64,000 nucleotides of DNA from Paracentrotus lividus. Taxonomy: Eukaryota > Echinodermata > Echinoidea > Camarodonta > Echinidae. Position numbers and translations under genes: made by a program. The stretch lies in NCBI GenBank assembly GCA_940671915.1, contig CALNVZ010002100.1:13305066-13369065 (forward strand), written 5' to 3'. This document shows positions 58,401 through 60,668 of this stretch, piece after piece (position 1 is the first letter of the stretch; each line of letters opens with the position of its first letter). The notes below the pieces were generated by a model. The model ran no database searches. It was not told the DNA's origin and was given only the letters and a program-made list of their open reading frames with translations.

Positions 58401-60668
58401 GACACAACAGATTTTGGACATGGGTTTTCTGACCATTATAGGTTATGGTTGGATTTGTGCCAAAGTAGATCTCTAAGGTACCATACATGTAAGTGCTGGT
58501 ATACTTGTACATGAATAGTGTACATGTACCTCTCTGACATTTATTGTCCTTATCAATCATTCCCTCCTGTGGAAAATGGTCCACTCTATGTGTCGTTAGT
58601 GACACAACATCCAAAACGTGAGTGATACGACCAGTGCAAAAAAAGCAACAATTCAAGTAAATACCTAGATCCAAATTTATGTGTGGTACATGTATATGAA
58701 ATGTTAGAGTAGTCCATGATAATTACTTTAGGCAAAAAAATACTGACAAAAGTGACTAGATATAAGAATAAGAGGCATTTAAAGCACCATAGTCCCATAC
58801 ATGCAAATTCCCCCGTTTGATCAATTATTCAGCATAAGAAAACTGGATCACATAATGTTTGAACTTATATAATTGGTTGTATTGTAAAGAAGCCTTCGTG
58901 TTGATTTGAGATCCTAATTCGCATTTTCAAAGGCACAGCGCCACAATAAAATTTCAGCTAAATGTCCACTTTAAATTGAATATGACCATATGAAGTTAAC
59001 TTTTGTCTTTTTTGCAGATGTTCAGATCAAACAAGGCATAAATTTTACCTCTCGGTGAAGAGAACTAAATGTGGATAATGGTCTTGGTAAAGGACATAGT
59101 GCTATGGCAGACTCACCTCTTCCAAATTCATTTTGGACTTGACAGATTTTCTCAGCTTCTTCTGGAACATCACTTGATCGACATCTACACATTAAAAGAT
59201 AAAAAAGAAAAACATGGATATTTGGATTACTAATCAATTTGATAATTTGCAGAAGTGCAATAGTATCCATCCTTTGACTGCCATGGTACTAGTACTTTTA
59301 GTTGCAGATTATTTGAACCAACAGTGGACCATAAAAATAAACCTTTCTCAAATGAAGAGTTTCATTCCAAAAGGGACTAAATCCACTTTTGGAGATTTTG
59401 AGTAAATCACTGATTTCTAATTTATCACTTTACCATGTACCGTATGATTTAATTTTTGCACACATGGTAGTACAATTGCCTTAGGCCATTTTAATAACAA
59501 TTAAAAAAATCTAGCTATAGATTTTTATTTTTTATGAATTTTTGAAATTTTGATTTCTATGGATTTTGTCCCTTTTGGAATGAAGCTCTTCAAATATTCG
59601 CAATAAAAAAAATAAATAAAAAAAAAGGATTAAAGAATTGAAATATATTTCTTGCCAGCATTCTACATTATACATGAGTAGGCAACATGTACTTAAATAA
59701 ATGTATTTTTTCCCCCAACTACCCACAATAAATTGATGAATTCCCATGTTTTTTGGTTCCAGGAATTTCAGGACCAAGGCTCTGTAACAACTAACATAAA
59801 GAGTAATAATCAATTTGTGCGCCACCAATGTTTATCTTGAGGGGCCTACTTTTATTTGCGGGTCAACAACTTACTTTTCTTAAGTGTGATCCCGGGAAAA
59901 CTGTAGTGTTAAAATGAGGGTTGTAATCACCTTGAAAATGAATAAAAATGCATGGTTTTGAGTACACGGTTATTGATATATCTCGCAAGATTAATGTGGA
60001 AGAGCGACATCCAATAAAGGCAAAAGTTGCGTGCATTATTATGAAAATCACAAATTGCAAATTGATAGTAAACAGTCACGATCCTTGTTGCATGGACTAT
60101 TTACATAAAAGTCTTACTGTGAACCAATCAGAATGCTTGTTTCAAAACTTACTGAGCTGATTGGGATGGTCTCCAGCTATGAGACAAAAGCCAGCATCAG
60201 TCACCATCTTTCCAAACGTTGATTTATCAACCATCGAAGCCGCATTGGTGGACTTGGTCCTGTCAGTACTTGTTCTGGGCTTTTTAGCTGTAAAAATATT
60301 ATTAATAAAAAGAAATGAAAACAAGACTTATGCCATCTTCACAAACTATACCCAAAATATAAAATGTCGATCCCTATTCATCATTTTTAAAAAGTCCGTC
60401 ACTTTTCTGGGCTTTTAAGCTTAACAAATATTATTGATAAAAAGAAATAATAATGAAATACAAGATTGTATCATATACAATGTAGTTTTATAGATGTGTA
60501 TGCTATCTTTACACATAATATCAAATATCGATCCCTTCTCATTTTGGGAAAGTCTGAAAGGTAATTCGGTTTACAAGACGCACCTTTTCCTGCATTTCCG
60601 GCTGATGCCATGTCTTCTTCGGGCAAAGAATCCCTCTGTCTCTTTGGTTTTCCTCTGGACTTAGGCAT
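15679..60668 (-). CDS. FANCD2: Fanconi anaemia group D2 protein FANCD2 (complete, 37 coding exons)
   Basis: FANCD2 pairs with FANCI as a DNA clamp. The Fanconi core complex ubiquitinates it at one lysine, which starts interstrand-crosslink repair in the nucleus. Exons listed separately give 1456 residues after allowing for one extra base in exon 20, close to the human length of about 1451. Homology to human FANCD2 runs end to end, for example [70 protein letters not shown] and NCHEAFWVGNLKNRDL. The acceptor lysine (human K561) is Lys557 (DELHIVVRKNL), plus strand 41980-41982. The C-terminus is an acidic Ser/Asp/Glu tail, as in vertebrates. Start MPKSRGKPKRQRD was chosen for its basic N-terminus; an in-frame Met lies 11 codons upstream. 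Introns are heavily invaded by transposons and by partial copies of its own exons. Confidence 0.96.
16010..16345 (+). mobile_element. tRNA-derived SINE
   Basis: A box-A-like GTCTAGTGGTCTGACG and a box-B-like GGTCATGGGTTCAATCC are 30-odd bases apart, followed by a body ending AAGTGCTATATCAACC and a TTAT-rich tail. The tail resembles the AAGCGCTATATAA ends of many deuterostome SINEs. It lies between FANCD2 exons 37 and 36. Confidence 0.7.
16405..16515 (-). CDS. FANCD2: FANCD2 exon 36 (acidic tail)
   Basis: 111 bp, residues 1400-1436. EDSEEEEEEAAASRLESSDD is an acidic tail like that of vertebrate FANCD2. Acceptor is TTCACTAG|, donor GAG|GTAAGG. Confidence 0.93.
16914..17060 (-). CDS. FANCD2: FANCD2 exon 35
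   Basis: 147 bp, residues 1351-1399: VMLTLHNCHEAFWVGNLKNR ending DLK, human [20 protein letters not shown]. This is the most conserved C-terminal block. Confidence 0.97.
17932..18081 (-). CDS. FANCD2: FANCD2 exon 34
   Basis: 150 bp, residues 1301-1350: YGRTFLDIFLRHGMPLLDKL and YLQHICSHSK, human [20 protein letters not shown] and LLHHLCGHSK. Acceptor is TTACAG|, donor AAG|GTCATT. A truncated copy lies just upstream. Confidence 0.96.
18135..18245 (-). pseudogene. Truncated copy of FANCD2 exon 34
   Basis: The minus strand reads MPLLDKLFRTEKDNVQALLK then MLQPCIR, versus exon 34 MPLLDKLFRIEKDDVQALLK / MLQQCTR. Its exon 5' side is disrupted by a stop and its donor side is missing, so it cannot be spliced as exon 34. 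It sits about 55 bp upstream of the real exon. Confidence 0.85.
18245..18510 (+). mobile_element. Degraded SINE related to 16010-16345
   Basis: Box-B-like GGTAATGGGTTTGATCCCTG, then CTTAAGTAAGGCAT and GTATACAT as in the SINE at 16010, ending near AAACGCTTTAAAACTAAG. Confidence 0.5.
19045..19246 (-). CDS. FANCD2: FANCD2 exon 33
   Basis: 202 bp, residues 1233-1300: YYHVMLKELVSCVQQLQPSL and VFSALVNLIKVFDLRTNIKT, human FFRVMMAELEKTVKKIEP and DFSILINLIKVFDSH. Donor is AAG|GTAATA. Confidence 0.96.
19672..19727 (-). pseudogene. Degenerate copy of FANCD2 exon 32 donor side
   Basis: Plus-strand CATTACCTCTTGAAGAAACG then ACATTCTTGTCTGACGGATC parallels the exon 32 edge TATTACCTGTTCAGTGTAGG and ACATTCTTGTCTGATGGGTC. 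Sequence beyond this is not alignable. Confidence 0.6.
19798..19920 (-). CDS. FANCD2: FANCD2 exon 32
   Basis: 123 bp, residues 1192-1232: IYLHHCEDSLTCIEML and LPELDPSDKNVASALFPTLN, human [20 protein letters not shown]. Donor is CAG|GTAATA. Confidence 0.95.
20244..20360. mobile_element. Small inverted-repeat element beside FANCD2 exon 31
   Basis: The ends TTTGGTGATTTATTGGTAGT and the complement of CCACCAATAAGTCACAAAAG form ~28-bp inverted repeats around ~60 bp. The same end motif occurs singly near 20060, 22310 and 42245. The right end is ~22 bp from the exon 31 donor. Confidence 0.65.
20383..20482 (-). CDS. FANCD2: FANCD2 exon 31
   Basis: 100 bp, residues 1159-1191: ATLAESLLKRDWLDTDGVRV and NELLQTVL, human ASLARQFLCRVW and DQLHALLC. 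The donor GGT|GTAAGA is needed to join exon 32 as VIYLHH (human CIYLEH). Acceptor is TTTTAAG|. Confidence 0.9.
20855..20968 (-). mobile_element. Short repeat, CATTCTGATTGG family copy
   Basis: The minus strand reads AACCATTCTAATTGATTCAC ... GGATCCTGATTGGTTACTAT ... TTGCAAATGATTG, aligning along its length with the copies at 6046, 45170 and 59995. Confidence 0.65.
21251..22022. mobile_element. TTAA-flanked piggyBac-like MITE
   Basis: A 772-bp element with perfect 15-bp terminal repeats CCCTATTCAGACTGG, flanked by TTAA (21247-21250, 22023-22026). Next to each end is a self-complementary block GGGGGGTCAATTTGACCCCC. The TTAA target and CCC start are piggyBac-like. No transposase is present. The interior is CpG-rich at both ends and AT-rich in the middle. 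Confidence 0.85.
22396..22523 (-). CDS. FANCD2: FANCD2 exon 30
   Basis: 128 bp, residues 1116-1158: HAGNYIVNFSGTVPNLAIGE, human [20 protein letters not shown]. The acceptor is CTACTAG|ACATG, because the later CATGCAG| would put a stop codon in frame. Confidence 0.88.
23232..25096. mobile_element. TTAA-flanked element, CCGGTTGGAGAC ends
   Basis: An 1865-bp segment bounded by perfect 12-bp inverted repeats CCGGTTGGAGAC, each next to TTAA (23228-23231, 25097-25100). The ends are GC-rich with GAGCCCGAATATACTCGGGC hairpin-type sequence; the middle is AT-rich without a convincing frame. Probably a non-autonomous piggyBac- or Kolobok-like element. Confidence 0.75.
25432..26483. mobile_element. Inverted-repeat element, GGCCATGCGTTTT ends
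   Basis: The ends GGCCATGCGTTTTAAGTTGG and the complement of CCAACTCAAAACGCATGGCC match over ~25 bp with one mismatch, about 1.05 kb apart. It is directly followed by the CR1-like LINE. No open frame is convincing. Confidence 0.7.
26490..30131 (+). mobile_element. CR1/L2-like non-LTR retrotransposon (degraded), antisense in FANCD2 intron 29
   Basis: In order: an N-terminal frame with CGDIHPNPGP (about 26835-26865), an apurinic endonuclease domain broken across frames (27220-27715: LVALTETW, QGGGVAVF, VVILGDFNDL), and a 499-residue open frame 28372-29871 with a complete reverse transcriptase core (FKKAFDRLDHNIL, AGVPQGTRLGPILFLI, YVDD) and its C-terminal thumb region. At least four frame breaks and an in-frame TGA near 28108 make the copy inactive. 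The 3' end is an AATAAA followed by ATTATTGA repeats, as in CR1-type tails. The 5' boundary is uncertain. Confidence 0.9.
28372..29871 (+). CDS. Reverse transcriptase open frame of the CR1-like LINE
   Basis: 499 codons uninterrupted. Finger/palm motifs run from LRPIALTSYFSKVAE through the aspartate motif TDFKKAFDRLDHN, PQGTRLGP and the catalytic YVDD, to a thumb with GYIRPILEYCAPVFHSGL and IERIQKRVCKIILG. This is part of a mobile element, not a host gene; the upstream domains are in other frames. Confidence 0.9.
   Translation: MFVSVAADLPILDRKSLPAFLPTQSKSLEVGYWEVYCKLRKLQIQKASINEDIPVRILRKFACELCVPLTKILDQSFRLGTYSVAFSSSDSYSQKSTPNINSLRPIALTSYFSKVAESFVAKWLLEDIKKYIDSHQFGNRPGLSATHYLIGLLHNLYQNGENNKSVSTIVCTDFKKAFDRLDHNILIKKMIIMDIRPWIIDWITSFLECRKQCTKFNGVLSDVKIIHAGVPQGTRLGPILFLIMVNDLCNAVPIKYFKYVDDLSLLQCRKTNEVSQLQLTLNSIENWSSLNNMTLNPSKCFTLYVTFMKNPPPPEDLFINTTKLCNVDNGKILGVIVQSNLKWNLQLVKRCNRKIYMLRKIRKYNLPVKDLVLIYTGYIRPILEYCAPVFHSGLTIEQNSNIERIQKRVCKIILGPLYISYSNACQLCNLSTLQERRLALCRSFAKSLPNNPTCQNWLPPRKHVEISLRHTSTFHQYKFKTKRFQNSPLPFLVNLLNQS
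30148..30261 (-). CDS. FANCD2: FANCD2 exon 29
   Basis: 114 bp, residues 1078-1115: SGFVSSENQGILEEAMATLS, human [20 protein letters not shown]. Donor is CAA|GTAAGA; the tail of the CR1-like LINE stops about 17 bp beyond it. Confidence 0.94.
30957..31075 (-). CDS. FANCD2: FANCD2 exon 28
   Basis: 119 bp, residues 1039-1077: NDGMIDGPGFDTEESHQMGR ending LLSLFSW, human [20 protein letters not shown]. Acceptor is TTCCAG|, donor TG|GTAAAA. Confidence 0.93.
31712..31840 (-). CDS. FANCD2: FANCD2 exon 27
   Basis: 129 bp, residues 996-1038: KTIGFSHLDQMSPRQVAKRS and LCQHLEATSGFFQ, human [20 protein letters not shown]. Phase 0/0. Confidence 0.95.
32058..34061 (-). mobile_element. hAT-like element with CAGGGTTCGTAC ends
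   Basis: A 2-kb element with 12-bp inverted ends CAGGGTTCGTAC and many subterminal copies of TTCCATGACTTT. The flank GAGAA is repeated on both sides, though the region is purine-rich. The minus strand 32221-32480 contains a transposase-like fragment, TLKAEVLWCLKVVDDHHF then RMFPDS in a shifted frame, preceded by a normal TTCTAG acceptor. This matches the N-terminal region of hAT-type proteins. The rest of the transposase is gone. Confidence 0.7.
34206..34268 (-). pseudogene. Partial copy of FANCD2 exon 26 with donor
   Basis: The minus strand reads LNVKLDHSFPTSVGRRTFLK then GTAAAT, versus exon 26 LNAKLDHALPASIGRRTFLK|GTAAAT. The frame is open with mostly conservative changes, but the exon's first half and acceptor are absent. 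Confidence 0.85.
34350..34463 (-). CDS. FANCD2: FANCD2 exon 26
   Basis: 114 bp, residues 958-995: LQPRELEFLLQDLNAKLDHA and IGRRTFLK, human [20 protein letters not shown]. Donor is AAG|GTAAAT. A shorter diverged copy follows in the intron. Confidence 0.94.
35140..35410 (-). CDS. FANCD2: FANCD2 exon 25
   Basis: 271 bp, residues 867-957, the largest exon. A polar linker is followed by [20 protein letters not shown] and ILDTEMNTK, human [20 protein letters not shown] and ILDTEMHTE. Donor is AAG|GTTGGT. Confidence 0.96.
35575..36428. mobile_element. TA-flanked inverted-repeat element (CCGTAATTAAC ends)
   Basis: 854 bp with ~28-bp inverted ends CCGTAATTAAC.GTGTATAAGCCGCACC, flanked by TA. The GTATAAGCCGCACC and ACCCGCACCC words recur inside, and an A24 tract starts at 35641. 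Non-coding, mariner-like by its TA target. Confidence 0.8.
36915..37035 (-). CDS. FANCD2: FANCD2 exon 24
   Basis: 121 bp, residues 827-866: GFIPPVAHFDCEQPQTSPLL, human YVPPLGNFDVETLDITP. It ends in a basic GKKGRKPKE stretch. Donor is AAGA|GTAAGG. Confidence 0.92.
37068..38190. mobile_element. piggyBac-like TTAACCCTTTG element
   Basis: The left end is TTAA|CCCTTTGAGCGCGGGC. The right end is the complement CCCTTTGGATGCGACGGGC followed by TTCA, a one-base-changed TTAA. About 1.1 kb. Near the right end the block GGCTTCTGTAGAAGCCCGTCG occurs twice. The left end is ~30 bp upstream of the exon 24 acceptor. Confidence 0.65.
38448..38480. mobile_element. Solo end of the TTAGACCAA foldback family
   Basis: ACTGTTGTTAGACCAAGTGG ATATAAACC is the same end that terminates elements at 5752 and 44336. 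It stops ~6 bp before the FANCD2 exon 23 donor. Confidence 0.65.
38486..38594 (-). CDS. FANCD2: FANCD2 exon 23
   Basis: 109 bp, residues 791-826: DPEMRAKVLGRLQNITRLQA, human [20 protein letters not shown]. Donor is AAG|GTAATA. The end of a foldback element lies about 6 bp past the donor. Confidence 0.94.
39124..39340 (-). CDS. FANCD2: FANCD2 exon 22
   Basis: 217 bp, residues 718-790: CLAPHFRLLRFCEQAQHDGS, LEGIDALLGCP and LCTNWFRE, human [20 protein letters not shown] and LTLNWFRE. Donor is GAG|GTATGC. Confidence 0.97.
40065..40208 (-). CDS. FANCD2: FANCD2 exon 21
   Basis: 144 bp, residues 670-717: [20 protein letters not shown], human [16 protein letters not shown]. Acceptor is ACTGCAG|, donor AAAG|GTTAGT. 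Confidence 0.95.
40594..40668 (-). CDS. FANCD2: FANCD2 exon 20 (one extra base, frameshift)
   Basis: 75 bp where 74 are needed by the phases on both sides. ETVGENILDDF matches human EWVGHTICNDF, then the frame runs into TGA. Reading one base later gives a continuation matching human QDAFVVDS that joins exon 21 in phase. The extra base is in the CC of TTTTCCAGG (plus strand about 40634-40635). It may be a sequence error, an allele or a real break. Confidence 0.8.
40872..41155 (+). mobile_element. tRNA-derived SINE with (AACAGT)n tail
   Basis: The head looks like a tRNA with box A TGGCCTAGTGGTTAGACGC, a CTCATAA anticodon-type loop and box B GGTTGTGAGTTTGAATCCC. About 170 bp of unrelated body follow, then the tail AACAGTAACAGTAACAG. 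The long body and repeat tail show a SINE, not a tRNA gene. Confidence 0.75.
41349..41529 (-). CDS. FANCD2: FANCD2 exon 19
   Basis: 181 bp, residues 585-645: GLLELVKSSCGQAPEAAALF then FDELANIVQKGDLHPK, human [20 protein letters not shown]. Donor is CTG|GTTAGT. Confidence 0.95.
41715..41875. repeat. GGACAACTACCCC-motif repeat beside exon 18
   Basis: Six or more variants of GGACAACTACCCC in 150 bp (TCTGGACAACTACCCCCTCA, TTGGACAACTACACC, TAGGACAACTACCCC). The start matches the complement of 55640-55700. Confidence 0.65.
41897..42006 (-). CDS. FANCD2: FANCD2 exon 18 (ubiquitin-acceptor lysine)
   Basis: 110 bp, residues 549-584. DELHIVVRKNLTSN aligns with human DDMHLVIRKQLSST, placing Lys557 at the position of human K561, the single monoubiquitination site. 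Donor is AGAG|GTAAAG, phase 2. Confidence 0.96.
42417..42524 (-). CDS. FANCD2: FANCD2 exon 17
   Basis: 108 bp, residues 513-548: GVLDYLDNLSMMQVKKLFSV, human [20 protein letters not shown]. Acceptor is TTCTCTGTAG|, whose surroundings are repeated upstream. Donor is CAA|GTAAGT. Confidence 0.96.
42525..42630. repeat. Tandem copies of the exon 17 acceptor edge, part 1
   Basis: The unit CAACACCCTACAGAGAAGAATAAATAC..TCAAATCAAATAATGTAGGAT is ~55 bp and starts in exon 17 itself. In the transcribed strand each copy has CTTCTCTGTAG|GGTGTTGG, an acceptor look-alike. Confidence 0.8.
42640..42950. mobile_element. Insert with 26-bp hairpin splitting the exon 17 edge array
   Basis: A GC-richer segment unrelated to the array on both sides. 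The arms GTGCAAGTTGAACCTCGATC and GATCTAGGTTCAACTTGCAC pair over 26 bp with one mismatch (42667-42735). Its own ends are not clear. Confidence 0.55.
42951..43066. repeat. Tandem copies of the exon 17 acceptor edge, part 2
   Basis: Two further units of ~55 bp (ATAATGTAGGATAGCCAACA CCCTACAGRGAAGAATAAATAC), closely matching part 1. Confidence 0.8.
43684..43803 (-). pseudogene. Near-identical in-frame copy of FANCD2 exon 16
   Basis: 120 bp differing from exon 16 at three positions: Gly to Asp in IGSDLS, Pro to Ser in DLASFAVF, and one silent change. The frame is open, the donor AAA|GTGAGT is intact, and the segment is phase 0/0. It lacks the EVVG codons and normal acceptor; a weak CCATACAG| is supplied by the adjoining foldback element. 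It could be a recent dead copy or an extra 40-residue cassette exon. Confidence 0.9.
43804..44340. mobile_element. Foldback element between the two exon 16 copies
   Basis: Built from TTGGTCTAAT/ATTAGACCAA words with the family end GTTAGACCAAGTGGATATAA, like 5085-5755. It carries a nested palindrome (44107-44244) and separates exon 16 from its copy. Confidence 0.75.
44107..44244. repeat. Perfect 41-bp inverted repeat
   Basis: The arms GAATTCACAAACGTGGTTTA ... (44107-44147) and the exact complement (44204-44244) are separated by 56 bp that again contains TTTAGACCATGGTCTAAA palindromes. Probably a young small MITE nested in the foldback element. Confidence 0.9.
44363..44494 (-). CDS. FANCD2: FANCD2 exon 16 (authentic copy)
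   Basis: 132 bp, residues 469-512: [20 protein letters not shown], human [20 protein letters not shown]. Only this copy keeps EVVG and a normal TATTTCAG| acceptor, so it is taken as the constitutive exon. Donor is AAA|GTGAGT. Confidence 0.95.
45170..45280 (+). mobile_element. Short repeat, CATTCTGATTGG family copy
   Basis: TCTGATTGGTTCACACTGAG ... CATCCTGATTGGTTACTA ... TTTGCAATTGATC, ending 20 bp before the exon 15 donor. Confidence 0.65.
45299..45433 (-). CDS. FANCD2: FANCD2 exon 15
   Basis: 135 bp, residues 424-468: YLGSLLCIAEKLLRSPEHQV and FGSKVYQTAFVAFDVY, human [20 protein letters not shown]. Acceptor is CCTCAG|, donor CAG|GTAATG. Confidence 0.95.
46511..46687 (-). CDS. FANCD2: FANCD2 exon 14
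   Basis: 177 bp, residues 365-423: AIESVSNAAGHKVLDVFVLL and GHFTEELLQATFTSHAQ, matching human [20 protein letters not shown]. Phase 0/0. A degenerate copy of its acceptor side lies just upstream. Confidence 0.96.
46806..46905 (-). pseudogene. Degenerate copy of FANCD2 exon 14 acceptor side
   Basis: Plus AAGCATAAAGATGTTAATGA CGTTGTGG..TTGGACACACTC and the next bases through the intron boundary parallel exon 14 AAGCACAAAGACATCAAGGA CCTTGTGA..TCGACACACTC. Similarity spans the acceptor and ~15 bp of intron. Confidence 0.7.
47690..47945. repeat. CAC/CAT-rich low-complexity region
   Basis: Imperfect ACCACC and ATCACC triplets with a pure CAC run near 47892-47910 and an A-run at 47840. Confidence 0.8.
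47997..48102 (-). CDS. FANCD2: FANCD2 exon 13
   Basis: 106 bp, residues 329-364: LILETIKSTMRFNKVLADGW, human [20 protein letters not shown]. Acceptor is TTTCAG|, donor AAG|GTGAGT. Confidence 0.94.
48216..49072. mobile_element. TA-flanked element with iterated GGGGTAATTATGGCCCC motif
   Basis: 857 bp; ends GGGGAGACTGGGGTAATTAT and the complement of AATTACCCCAGTCCCC, flanked by TA. The motif GGGGTAATTATGGCCC occurs about seven times in both orientations (near 48228, 48400, 48423, 48668, 49031, 49052). Non-coding. Confidence 0.85.
49450..49490. repeat. (TA)n microsatellite
   Basis: About 20 uninterrupted TA dinucleotides. The open frames across it are only translated repeat. Confidence 0.95.
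49635..49726 (-). CDS. FANCD2: FANCD2 exon 12
   Basis: 92 bp, residues 299-328: VISELRRNLDFHTSLPP, human VISELREKLDLQHCVLPS. It continues into a Ser/Thr/Pro loop. Donor is GGG|GTGAGC, phase 2. Confidence 0.92.
49985..51148. repeat. Minisatellite array derived from the FANCD2 exon 11 donor edge
   Basis: About seven units of ~85-120 bp, each with the order CTCACTCACCT (donor complement), GGCACTGGAAGATACAGACTGT (exon edge), GCTTGTTATAACAGGAGTGG, ACTGTAATAACTATATGGGA, CACTACTGTACAACCC. The unit nearest 50640 still matches 25 exon bases including ACAGACTGTAGAATGAATTTG. The array runs directly up to the real exon and is split by a MITE at 50071-50517. Confidence 0.88.
50071..50517. mobile_element. 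TA-target MITE inside the exon 11-derived array
   Basis: 447 bp; ends CAGTCTGTGTCAAATAAAAT GGTACA and CAGTCTGTGTAAAAAAAAAT GGTACA (complement), flanked by TA. Removing it with one TA restores CACTACTGTACAACA, the sequence of the other array units. This confirms the insertion and its TA duplication. Confidence 0.9.
51149..51253 (-). CDS. FANCD2: FANCD2 exon 11
   Basis: 105 bp, residues 264-298: [20 protein letters not shown] matches human [20 protein letters not shown]. Donor is GAG|GTAAGT. Its donor edge is the source of the repeat array that fills the following intron. Confidence 0.97.
51907..52926. mobile_element. Element with iterated TGTCCCGTTTGTTAC motif
   Basis: About 1.02 kb; ends GGGCAAGTCCACGCTATTTG and the complement of AAATAGCTTGGACTTGCCC. 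The motif GTCCCGTTTGTTAC occurs near 52508, 52522, 52719 and 52885, and a GTTCCCG variant near 51928. Non-coding. Confidence 0.75.
53328..53415 (-). CDS. FANCD2: FANCD2 exon 10
   Basis: 88 bp, residues 234-263: NMLECNSQLTVPIIDALDNL, human LLIENTSLTVPILDVLSSL. Donor is GAG|GTATGT. Confidence 0.95.
53878..54002 (-). CDS. FANCD2: FANCD2 exon 9
   Basis: 125 bp, residues 193-233: MTDKMLEMVEISSPSVQREI then IPEVVSDQEHCEVATRLK, matching human [20 protein letters not shown]. The strong donor AA|GTAAGT is preferred over an earlier GTTGAA because it keeps phase with exon 10. Confidence 0.93.
54371..54458 (-). CDS. FANCD2: FANCD2 exon 8
   Basis: 88 bp, residues 163-192: VDLPKLILNQFHWMDNVIN, human INIPRLIVSQLKWLDRVVD. 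Acceptor is CTGCAG|, donor AAG|GTATGT. Confidence 0.95.
54790..54945. repeat. ATCATT / TCATCA low-complexity repeat
   Basis: An imperfect triplet and hexamer run next to the exon 7 copy array. Confidence 0.8.
54957..55263 (-). repeat. ~130-bp tandem repeat containing the 3' half of FANCD2 exon 7
   Basis: Two extra units at periods of 129 and 130 bp before the real exon. Each has 45 exon bases (54963-55007, 55092-55136) reading MLLEKLPEFMGEE with the intact AAGA|GTAAGT donor, plus a TATCATTATC-rich intronic part. In the sense strand each is preceded by TTGATTAG, and 45 bp is a multiple of three in the phase exon 7 needs. Confidence 0.9.
55222..55277 (-). CDS. FANCD2: FANCD2 exon 7
   Basis: 56 bp, residues 145-162: PALVKMLLEKLPEFMGEE, human PAIIKTLFEKLPEYFFEN. 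Donor is AAGA|GTAAGT. The 3' part of this exon plus its donor is repeated twice in the next intron. Confidence 0.95.
55640..55705. repeat. GTAGTTGTC-motif repeat beside exon 6
   Basis: GTGTAGTTGTTATGGGGGTAATTGTC and GGGGTAGTTGTCTAGATACATA complement the start of 41715-41875. It ends ~15 bp before the exon 6 donor. Confidence 0.55.
55721..55782 (-). CDS. FANCD2: FANCD2 exon 6
   Basis: 62 bp, residues 124-144: QEEANQDSIIRLILGIDELQ aligns with human DEEAS...LIKLLLGIDILQ. Acceptor is GTTCAG|, donor ACAG|GTCAGT. Confidence 0.95.
55860..56180. repeat. (ATC)n-rich microsatellite
   Basis: About 300 bp of ATCATC with interspersed ATTAGC and ATCAGT units, in the intron between FANCD2 exons 6 and 5. 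Confidence 0.9.
56541..56572 (-). CDS. FANCD2: FANCD2 exon 5
   Basis: 32 bp, residues 113-123: FKYSLLPTLI corresponds to human FRNCLLSCERL. Acceptor is TTCCAG|, donor ATCA|GTAGAA. Only this donor joins exon 6 in frame. Confidence 0.75.
57028..57077 (-). CDS. FANCD2: FANCD2 exon 4 (frame uncertain inside)
   Basis: 50 bp, residues 97-112. TVKEFISG matches human IIEEFVSG, but the human-like LQNHIEDP (human LESYIEDE) lies one frame over in the same exon. The phase-consistent reading with donor CCA|GTCAGG needs no shift. A weaker donor further on, CTCA|GTTGAT, would use the other frame. Confidence 0.65.
57407..58179. mobile_element. Nested inverted-repeat elements
   Basis: Outer ends GGGCCCATATTCATAAAGCC TT and the complement of AAGGTTTTATGAATATGGGC CC. 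Nested inside (about 57452-58108) is a second unit with ends CAGGGCATAAATTTC and the complement of GAAATTTAAGGCCTG. The inner one repeats GGCCxTCGATGCC-type words. Confidence 0.65.
58211..58990. mobile_element. Inverted-repeat element with iterated GAGTGACACGAC motif
   Basis: Ends ATATGGTCATATTCAA and the complement of TTGAATATGACCATAT, ~780 bp apart. The motif GTGAGTGACACRAC occurs near 58229, 58395, 58597 and 58620 with CCAAAA/TTTTGGAC words alongside. Non-coding. Confidence 0.65.
59117..59184 (-). CDS. FANCD2: FANCD2 exon 3
   Basis: 68 bp, residues 74-96: VDQVMFQKKLRKSVKS aligns with human VDQIAFQKKL. It ends in phase 0 at AGAG|GTGAGT. Confidence 0.93.
59995..60150 (-). mobile_element. 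Short repeat, CATTCTGATTGG family copy abutting exon 2
   Basis: The minus strand reads GTTTTGAAACAAGCATTCTG ATTGGTTCACAGTAAGAC ... CTATCAATTTGCAATTTGTG. The first bases coincide with the intron side of the exon 2 donor (GTAAGTTTTGAAAC). Confidence 0.7.
60153..60287 (-). CDS. FANCD2: FANCD2 exon 2
   Basis: 135 bp, residues 29-73, ending FGKMVTDAGFCLIAGDHPNQ, equivalent to the human [20 protein letters not shown] segment. Donor is CTCA|GTAAGT. A short inverted-repeat element starts within a few bases of this donor. Confidence 0.93.
60584..60668 (-). CDS. FANCD2: FANCD2 exon 1 (start)
   Basis: 85 bp, residues 1-28: MPKSRGKPKRQRDSL then an acidic and Gly/Ala stretch. Donor is AAAG|GTGCGT, phase 1. 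The basic N-terminus fits the nuclear-localisation region of vertebrate FANCD2. Confidence 0.85.

Noticed and set aside
15679-60668. FANCI instead of FANCD2
   Set aside because: FANCI shares the fold, but exon by exon similarity, the VIRKQL-type ubiquitin site and the acidic C-terminal tail match FANCD2.
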